From JANNXQ01 sp031425095 (lineage in GTDB: Bacteria; Verrucomicrobiota; Verrucomicrobiia; Chthoniobacterales; Chthoniobacteraceae): 19,064 nucleotides of DNA. The notes under the pieces are model-generated. The model had not been told where the DNA came from, searched no databases, and saw nothing but the letters and a program-made list of their open reading frames with translations. Each line of letters starts with the position of its first letter. The stretch's first letter is position 1. Shown here piece by piece: positions 14,272-19,064 of the stretch. Where the stretch lies: contig JANPIS010000280.1 in the NCBI GenBank assembly GCA_031425095.1, positions 1-19,064 of the forward strand, in the 5' to 3' direction. Both the position numbers and the translations under genes were made by a program.

Positions 14272-15435
14272 ATGGCTCCGCCCGTCGCCGCGCAATACGT
14301 CGTCACTTTCCTCAAGCCTGAGATGCTCCACATCTACCGGCAGATCACTGCGCTGCGCGCCTTCCGTCCGGTCGTGTTTTGCCAGAAGCGCGAAGGCGCG
14401 GCCACATTTCCCTGCGACGATCTCGTGGTCCTGCCAAAGCCGCGCACGCACGCGCTGCGCCGGCTCGTGCAGAAGCAAATGCTCGGGCTCCCGATCACCA
14501 TCTACCGCGCGGAAGCGCGCCGCATTCTCGACGCCCTGCACCGCGCGGAGGCGAAGGTGCTGCACGTTTACTTCGGCCACATCGGCGTGCATCTGCTGCC
14601 GCTGCTCGAGATCTGCGACCTGCCGGCGATCGTGTCCTTCCACGGCGCGGATTCGCAGGTGGATATGGAAAAGCCAGCGCACCTCGCGCGCACGCAGCGC
14701 ATGCTGAAACTCGCGAAACTCGTGCTCGTCCGCTCCGAGTCGCTCGCGACCCGCCTCGTGGCGATCGGCTGCGATCCGGTGAAAATCCGCCTGCACCGCA
14801 CGGGGATTCCGCTGCAGGAGATTCCCTTCGTGCAGCGCCAGCCTCCGGCCGACGGCGCCTGGCATTGTGTGCAGGCGTGTCGCCTGATCGCAAAGAAAGG
14901 ACTGAGCACGAGCCTGCGTGCGTTCGCGGAATTCTCCACCGCACACCCGCGCGCGACCTTCTCCATCGCCGGTGAAGGCCCGCAGCTCGCCGAACTGCGG
15001 GCGCTCGCCGCGACTCTCGAGATCGCAGAACGAGTGAAGTTCACCGGCTTCCTCCCGCAGGAGAGCCTGCGCGCGCTTTACGCAGCGGCTCACCTTTTTC
15101 TTCATCCGAGCGAGTTCGGCCCGAACGGCGATCAGGAAGGCGTGCCGAACTCGATGCTCGAAGCCATGGCCAGCGGATTGCCAGTGCTCGCAACGACGCA
15201 CGGAGGCATCCCGGAAGCAGTCGAGCACGGGAGCAGTGGATTGCTGGTCGCCGAGCGCGATCACGCCGCGCTTGCGGAGCAGATGCGGGTGCTGGCCAGC
15301 GATCCCATGCGGTATGCGCAGATGAGCGCCAACGCCGCCGAGCGCGTGCGGAGGACCTTCGATCTCGAAACGCAGACGCGGGAGTTGGAGCGCTGCTACG
15401 CCGAAGCGATCGGGGAAGGTGCGGCGCGCCCCTGA
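14272..15435 (+). CDS. GT4-family glycosyltransferase
   Basis: A 387-residue GT-B fold glycosyltransferase. The N-terminal half holds VLHVYFGHIGVHLLPLL and IVSFHGADSQVDM. The C-terminal nucleotide-sugar half holds QACRLIAKKGLSTSLRAFAE, FSIAGEGPQLAELRALA, VKFTGFLPQESL and the E-x7-E motif in EGVPNSMLEAMASGLPVLAT at about 293-312, then GGIPEAVEHGSSGLLV. These are the hallmarks of GT4 retaining transferases that build cell-surface polysaccharide. Donor and acceptor cannot be told. The start at 14272 (MAPPVAAQYV) is chosen since homology begins soon after; the frame is open from 14200. Being divergent from kdsD, it may serve LPS or exopolysaccharide synthesis. A strong hairpin follows the stop. 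Confidence 0.9.
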   Translation: MAPPVAAQYVVTFLKPEMLHIYRQITALRAFRPVVFCQKREGAATFPCDDLVVLPKPRTHALRRLVQKQMLGLPITIYRAEARRILDALHRAEAKVLHVYFGHIGVHLLPLLEICDLPAIVSFHGADSQVDMEKPAHLARTQRMLKLAKLVLVRSESLATRLVAIGCDPVKIRLHRTGIPLQEIPFVQRQPPADGAWHCVQACRLIAKKGLSTSLRAFAEFSTAHPRATFSIAGEGPQLAELRALAATLEIAERVKFTGFLPQESLRALYAAAHLFLHPSEFGPNGDQEGVPNSMLEAMASGLPVLATTHGGIPEAVEHGSSGLLVAERDHAALAEQMRVLASDPMRYAQMSANAAERVRRTFDLETQTRELERCYAEAIGEGAARP

Positions 15436-15464
15436 TTTGCGAAGGTCCGCAGATGGCACGCAAG

Positions 15465-15496
15465 AGCGCCGACTCCGGAACAGAGTCGGCGCTTTT
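15465..15496 (+). terminator. Strong hairpin terminator between convergent genes
   Basis: A perfect 11-base-pair stem (AGCGCCGACTC / GAGTCGGCGCT) with a seven-base loop CGGAACA, followed by TTTG. It is 29 bases after the glycosyltransferase stop and before the convergent secretin stop. AAG just upstream can extend the stem and gives a short T-run on the other strand, so it may work in both directions. Confidence 0.85.
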
Positions 15497-15551
15497 GAAA
15501 AGAGGCCGCCGGGGTCTCCCCCTTGAAAGGCGTGGCGGCGCCGCCGAAGTG

Positions 15552-17273
15552 TTAGCGGCTGCCGGCCGACACGCGGTATTTCACCTTCCGTGGCGCGGGC
15601 GCGCTCCCGGGCTTCGGATAGTCCGCGGCGAGCGGGCGCTGCGAAGTGGGGACGATGCGCTTGGCTCCCTTGGCGTTATTGCGCCAGCCGTTCGGATCGG
15701 CGAATTCATCCCCCGTATGGGTCAAACCGCTGACCTGGCCTTCGAGTCCGGTGCCGTAGCCATCCTTGATCACCGTCGGCGTCACAAAGACGAGCAGGTT
15801 GCGCTTGGTGCGTTGATTCATCCGCTCCTGGAAGAGGTAGCCGAGGATCGGGATGTCGCCCATGACCGGAACCTTCGTGCGAGCCTTGGTCTGCTCATCC
15901 TGAAGCAGGCCGCCGATCGCGAGGGTGTCACCGCTCTTGATCAGCACATTCGAGTCGAGCGTGCGTTTGTCGATGACGGGGCTGCTGACGACCGCACCAC
16001 CGAAGGTGAACGTGGCGTCGCCGACCTTGTTACTGATCTCCGGCTTCACCTGGAGCGTCACGAAGTCGTCCTTGTTGATCGATGGCGTGACGATGAGCGT
16101 GTTGCCGAATTCCTTGTCCTGGAATCCACTGAACACCGCCTGCGCAGTCTGTTCGTTGAAGTTGAGCTGCGGCACTGGCTGGCTGCGCGTGATCTTGATC
16201 TCAGCCTTCTGATTGTTCGCCGTGACCACTCGGGGATGCGCGAGGAACTCCGCGTCCGCATCTTCGTTGAGCAGACGGAGCGTGGCCGAGAGTTGCGGGA
16301 GTGAAAGGATCGCAAACTGGCCAGCGAGCGCGTCACCGAATCCGCCAGCCGTCAGGCCATTCCGGAAAAAGTCGCGCCCTTTGAGCCCGCCGCTCGCTTC
16401 ATCGAACACGCCTTGAGCTGGCTTGCCAGGAGTGACGATCAGGTCACCATCGACGATCTGGTAGGAAGGTGCTTCTGCAGGATCACTGCCACCGTAGCGG
16501 AAGGTCTTCGCATTCGTCGCACCACCGACGACACCCGCCCAGTTGATACCGTAGCTCTGCTTCGGATTCGCGGTCACTTCGACGAGGCGCGCCTCGATCA
16601 TGACCTGCTGCGTGGGACGATCGATCGACTTCAGAAAGTCGGTCACCTTTTCCATGTTCGAGCGATTCTCGCGGTAGAAGACGGTGTTGGTGCGCGAGTC
16701 AAACTGTGGAGCCACACCGCTCTGGATCTGCCCGGCGAGGAGCGGGAGGACTTCGCTGGCCTTGGCGTAGCTCAGCGTGAAGTTTCCACTCTCGGTCGGC
16801 TCCTTTTGTTTTTCCGCTTGGGTCTTGATGTAAAAGACGCCGCCTTTGCCTTCGTCCATGATCAGGCCCTTGCTCTCGACGATGATCTCGATGGCTTCCT
16901 TCGGCGACTTGTCCTCGATGCGCATGTTCACCGTGCCAGCGGTGGTCGCGACCTGATCGGTCACGACGATGTTCATCTTGGCCTGGCGGGCGAGCGTGCG
17001 GAGGACGAGGTCGATCGGGTCGCCCTGAAAATCATTCAACCGCGAGGAAGGCACATCGCCCGGCGCGGCGGGATCGATCGGAGCGCCAGCCCCAGGATCG
17101 ACTGGCACCGGTGGCACTGCCTGTTGCGGCGCGGCTGGCGCAGGAGGCGCAGCGGGCACCGAGATCGGTGGTTCGATGGGCGCTGGGGCAGCGGGCGCGG
17201 TGGGAGTTTGAGCAACGACCGGGCTGAAGGACAGCGCGGCAGCGGCGGCGAGGGCAGGGTGGATTTTGGCCAT
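15552..17273 (-). CDS. Secretin, PilQ/GspD type
   Basis: An outer-membrane secretin of 573 residues. It has a signal peptide (MAKIHPALAAAAALSFSPVV), a proline/alanine-rich linker (about 23-75) and an STN/N0-like domain from about 77 to 130 (DPIDLVLRTLARQAKMNIVV, MRIEDKSPKEAIEII). A secretin N1-type domain follows at about 145-205 (TLSYAKASEVLPLLAG, DSRTNTVFYRE, FLKSIDRPTQQVMIEARLVE), then the beta-barrel core from about 287, with the signature VPVMGDIPILGYLF at about 448-461 and RTKRNLLVFVTPTVI. Only two N-domains and no AMIN domain are visible. With two pilT genes in the window, a type IV pilus role is likely, but a type II secretion role is possible. A C-terminal tail of about 80 residues follows the barrel. 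The start at 17273 is set by the signal peptide. Confidence 0.9.
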   Translation of the reverse strand: MAKIHPALAAAAALSFSPVVAQTPTAPAAPAPIEPPISVPAAPPAPAAPQQAVPPVPVDPGAGAPIDPAAPGDVPSSRLNDFQGDPIDLVLRTLARQAKMNIVVTDQVATTAGTVNMRIEDKSPKEAIEIIVESKGLIMDEGKGGVFYIKTQAEKQKEPTESGNFTLSYAKASEVLPLLAGQIQSGVAPQFDSRTNTVFYRENRSNMEKVTDFLKSIDRPTQQVMIEARLVEVTANPKQSYGINWAGVVGGATNAKTFRYGGSDPAEAPSYQIVDGDLIVTPGKPAQGVFDEASGGLKGRDFFRNGLTAGGFGDALAGQFAILSLPQLSATLRLLNEDADAEFLAHPRVVTANNQKAEIKITRSQPVPQLNFNEQTAQAVFSGFQDKEFGNTLIVTPSINKDDFVTLQVKPEISNKVGDATFTFGGAVVSSPVIDKRTLDSNVLIKSGDTLAIGGLLQDEQTKARTKVPVMGDIPILGYLFQERMNQRTKRNLLVFVTPTVIKDGYGTGLEGQVSGLTHTGDEFADPNGWRNNAKGAKRIVPTSQRPLAADYPKPGSAPAPRKVKYRVSAGSR

Positions 17274-17294
17274 GGTTTGCGAGTTCCGAGTCGA

Positions 17295-17306
17295 GGTTTG
17301 CAAACC
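17295..17306. promoter_or_regulatory. Perfect palindrome GGTTTGCAAACC upstream of the secretin gene, candidate operator
   Basis: A 12-base perfect palindrome 22 bases before the secretin start. Its half-site GGTTTGC recurs at 17274-17280, 21 bases away (two helical turns), touching the ATG. An 11/12 match lies before the first pilT (5025-5036). Binding by a regulator is inference. Confidence 0.35.
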
Positions 17307-17411
17307 CCAAAAAGCATGATGCAGGCCAGTACCTCGCAGCCGCGGAGAAATATCCGCCGGCTCCCTTTCGCCCACACCTCGATCCCCGCGAGGATTACAC
17401 GTGCGGAGCAG

Positions 17412-18083
17412 TCAGTCCGGCAACGCCGCGCCGCCCGCGGATGCTGTTTGGCAGATGAATCGACGCATGCGCTCAGGATCCTTGCGCCGCGGATTTCCGG
17501 TCACCTCGACGCCGCTCGCGACATCCACCGCGAAGGGTCGCACCTGTCCGATCGCGGCCGCGACATTCTCCGCGCGGAGGCCACCGGCGAGAAGAAATCG
17601 CAGGGCTGGATGCGAATCACAGACCCGCCGAGCGAGGGCCAGATCGATCAGCGTGCCCGTGCCACCGAAGGCCGCGCCGGCATCGGCATCGAGCAGAAGA
17701 TGGCGCGTGGAAAACTGACCGGCCGTTTCGATGCTCGAGTCATTCCGGAGGCGGAGCGCCTTGATGAAGGAACGCCCGGACGCAGCGGCAAACCGCGCGC
17801 AGAATCCCGCGTCCTCGTCGCCGTGGAACTGCACGGCGTGGATCGCCGGATGCCCGGCTACTCTCAACGCCTCGTCGAGCGAGGCATTCACGAGCACCGC
17901 GACGCGCTCCACGAGCGGCGGCAGAGCAACGATCCACTCCGCCTCCTGGTCGAGCGAGATCGCGCGTTTCGAGCCAGGGTAAAGATTGAACCCGAGCGCA
18001 TCGGCGCCGGCGTCGATCGCGGCGAGCGCGTCGTCGCGATTGGTGATGCCGCAGATTTTGACCCGCACCCGGCCCGCGCTCAT
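17412..18083 (-). CDS. trpF: Phosphoribosylanthranilate isomerase
   Basis: Catalyses the Amadori rearrangement of N-(5'-phosphoribosyl)anthranilate in tryptophan synthesis. The 223-residue TIM barrel has VKICGIT at 8-14 with the general base Cys11, AVQFHGDE at 83-90, the general acid Asp132 in LLLDAD, the phosphate-binding FLLAGGLRAENV at 163-174, and DVASGVEVTGNPRRKD at 187-202. All family motifs are intact. The ATG at 18083 overlaps the stop of the anbu gene (ATGA), so translation is coupled to a proteasome-like peptidase, not to other trp genes, none of which is in the window. The 138-base gap to the secretin gene downstream has no obvious terminator. Confidence 0.95.
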   Translation of the reverse strand: MSAGRVRVKICGITNRDDALAAIDAGADALGFNLYPGSKRAISLDQEAEWIVALPPLVERVAVLVNASLDEALRVAGHPAIHAVQFHGDEDAGFCARFAAASGRSFIKALRLRNDSSIETAGQFSTRHLLLDADAGAAFGGTGTLIDLALARRVCDSHPALRFLLAGGLRAENVAAAIGQVRPFAVDVASGVEVTGNPRRKDPERMRRFICQTASAGGAALPD

Positions 18084-18853
18084 GCGATGACGGCGCCAGG
18101 TTGGAAGGGCACCGCGGGAAAGGTCATGTCGGGCATTTCGGATACGAGGCGGACGATGCCATTCCCCCAGCGCTGCTGAATGTCGCGAAGGTAGTCGTCA
18201 TTCTCCTCGATGCGCGCGCGATGCCGGACGGCGAGCGCATCCGTCTCGACCGCGAGCACATCGAGGGGTGGCCCCACGGAGACGTTGCTCTTCATCGTCG
18301 CTTCCATCGAGAGCACGGCGAGTTTCACCGCTTCCGTGAGGCGGGTCTGGTAGGTGAAGCCGCGGTCGAGGATCGGCTTCCCGTATTTGAATTCTCCGAT
18401 CTGCAGGAACGGCGCCGACACCGTGGAGTGAAGCGAGTTTCCCTGCGGATAGATGAGGAAATTCTGCGGCGGCAGTCCCGCGATCTGGCCTGCGAGCAGG
18501 ATGTTCACGTTGAAGGAAAATCCGTTGCTCTCGAGGGCCGCGCGATCGAGGCCGGCGACCTGCCGCACCTTCTGGCCGACGTAGCGCGCGGTCTCAAACA
18601 TCGTCACCCGGTTCAGCAGGTGCGGGACGTCGGGTTCGGATTTTCCGCGCAGCAGATCCTCTTCGATAAAAGACAGCACCGTCTGGCTGAGCGAAAGATT
18701 CCCGGCGGTCATGAGGCAGAGCACGCGCCGGCCTTCCTCGGTAAAGACGCGCATCTTCGACTGCACGGTGATGTTGTCCACGCCAGCGCTCGTGCGCGAA
18801 TCGGAGACGCACACGAAACCTTCACGGCAAAGCAAGCTGAGGCAGTAGGTCAT
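18080..18853 (-). CDS. anbu: Anbu, proteasome-like (HslV-related) peptidase
   Basis: A 257-residue member of the ancestral-beta-subunit family of Ntn hydrolases. It begins MTYCLSLLCREGFVCVSDSR; after Met removal Thr1 would be the nucleophile, Asp17 in SDSR is placed as in HslV, and a lysine follows at about 32 (SKMRVF). Further family blocks are VLCLMTAGNLSLSQ, FNVNILLAGQIAG, GNSLHSTVSAPFLQIGEFKY, GKPILDR and AVKLAVLSMEATMKSNVSVG. Anbu forms open-ring assemblies and its substrates are unknown. In other bacteria it usually neighbours COG2307, COG2308 and a transglutaminase-like gene; here trpF follows directly and an unidentified membrane protein precedes it. The leader contains a long imperfect inverted repeat (18860-18940). 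No Shine-Dalgarno is seen before the ATG. Confidence 0.93.
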   Translation of the reverse strand: MTYCLSLLCREGFVCVSDSRTSAGVDNITVQSKMRVFTEEGRRVLCLMTAGNLSLSQTVLSFIEEDLLRGKSEPDVPHLLNRVTMFETARYVGQKVRQVAGLDRAALESNGFSFNVNILLAGQIAGLPPQNFLIYPQGNSLHSTVSAPFLQIGEFKYGKPILDRGFTYQTRLTEAVKLAVLSMEATMKSNVSVGPPLDVLAVETDALAVRHRARIEENDDYLRDIQQRWGNGIVRLVSEMPDMTFPAVPFQPGAVIA

Positions 18854-18859
18854 TGGGGA

Positions 18860-18940
18860 AAAGGATGAGGGATGAAAGAGGAAGGATGAAGGGGAATCGC
18901 GCCGCGGCCTTCACCCTTCACTTCTCATCCTTCATCCTTT
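18860..18940. repeat. Imperfect heptamer-built inverted repeat upstream of anbu
   Basis: Arms 18860-18892 and 18908-18940 are each 33 bases and match at 27 of 33 positions as reverse complements, with a 15-base GC-rich loop. Read on the purine strand, each arm has period seven around AAGGATG: aaggatg-agggatg-aaagagg-aaggatg-aagg in one arm. The right arm contains the stop codon and last codons of the upstream membrane-protein gene. It begins seven bases before the anbu ATG (reading leftward) and could form a hairpin at the gene boundary. Terminator, processing site or element remnant are all possible. Confidence 0.8.
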
Positions 18941-19064
18941 CGACCACGCGCCCCTGCACCTGCTTCATGCCGCCCGCACTCTGCGGCGTGAGAATGCGGT
19001 ATTCGCCTTCCGGGCTCCTGATGAAGATGCTGAGCACGAAGTTCACGATGCCGACGATGATCGC
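18918..19064 (-). CDS. C-terminal end of an unidentified membrane protein (cut by window edge)
   Basis: The frame is open from the right edge to a TGA at 18918-18920, giving 48 residues. It begins with a hydrophobic stretch AIIVGIVNFVLSIFI, a likely membrane segment, followed by RSPEGEYRILTPQSAGGMKQ and a charged tail VVERMKDEK. The tail is encoded by one arm of the heptamer inverted repeat, so the original C-terminus may have been replaced or extended by the repeat. The segment is too short to assign a family. It would be the gene upstream of anbu in the same direction, 64 bases away. Confidence 0.6.
   Translation of the reverse strand, partial: AIIVGIVNFVLSIFIRSPEGEYRILTPQSAGGMKQVQGRVVERMKDEK

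Noticed and set aside
14188..15459. A 423-codon minus-strand open frame opposite the glycosyltransferase
   Set aside because: The plus strand encodes a clear GT4 enzyme; this frame shows only shadow composition.
15534..15545. Palindrome GGCGGCGCCGCC before the secretin stop
   Set aside because: Self-complementary with no loop and GC-only; expected by chance in such a GC-rich region, and a better terminator lies alongside.
16413..18179. A 588-codon open frame on the plus strand across the secretin, the gap and trpF
   Set aside because: Antisense to two well-recognised genes; arginine/histidine-rich with no family motif. It is a shadow of GC-rich codon use.

Overview
The window looks like chromosomal DNA from a Gram-negative bacterium of high GC content, most likely in the Verrucomicrobiota. 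The reasons are a TMTC-like TPR-protein N-terminus, a SUMF1 protein with a beta-sandwich leader next to a choice-of-anchor D protein, group X-type phosphofructokinase, KdsD (KDO/LPS synthesis), an outer-membrane secretin, and start codons with no Shine-Dalgarno sequence. The phylum is inferred from gene content; no marker RNA is present.

Left part (1-4964, all leftward): a membrane protein cut by the window edge is coupled to an enolase-superfamily enzyme. Upstream of these are a tandem Lrp/AsnC-fold protein resembling the siroheme decarboxylases AhbA/AhbB, and a 6-phosphofructokinase. A short divergent promoter region follows, then two pilT paralogues (5077-7754, rightward). Between the pilT genes lies a compact element: a four-helix-bundle (23S rRNA intervening-sequence, S23/IVP) gene enclosed by a long inverted repeat built of heptamers. 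This is the most interesting structure in the window.

Middle (7774-13220): an exported-looking SAM methyltransferase and prmA overlap on the minus strand. After a 331-base divergent gap come an exported SUMF1-domain protein and a choice-of-anchor D protein in tandem, then metF overlapping a small ArsC/Spx-family gene.

Right part (13230-19064): kdsD and a GT4 glycosyltransferase are divergent and fit envelope polysaccharide or LPS synthesis. A strong hairpin terminator separates the glycosyltransferase from a convergent secretin (PilQ/GspD type), which together with the two PilT ATPases implies a type IV pilus or related system whose genes are scattered. trpF overlaps the gene for Anbu, a proteasome-like peptidase. 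Just upstream of anbu is a second heptamer-built inverted repeat, one arm of which encodes the last residues of a membrane protein cut by the right edge.

No tRNA, rRNA, CRISPR array or transposase was seen. Four gene pairs overlap at stop/start (TAATG or ATGA). Reading by eye cannot replace database searches, so enzyme names without a gene symbol are family-level calls.
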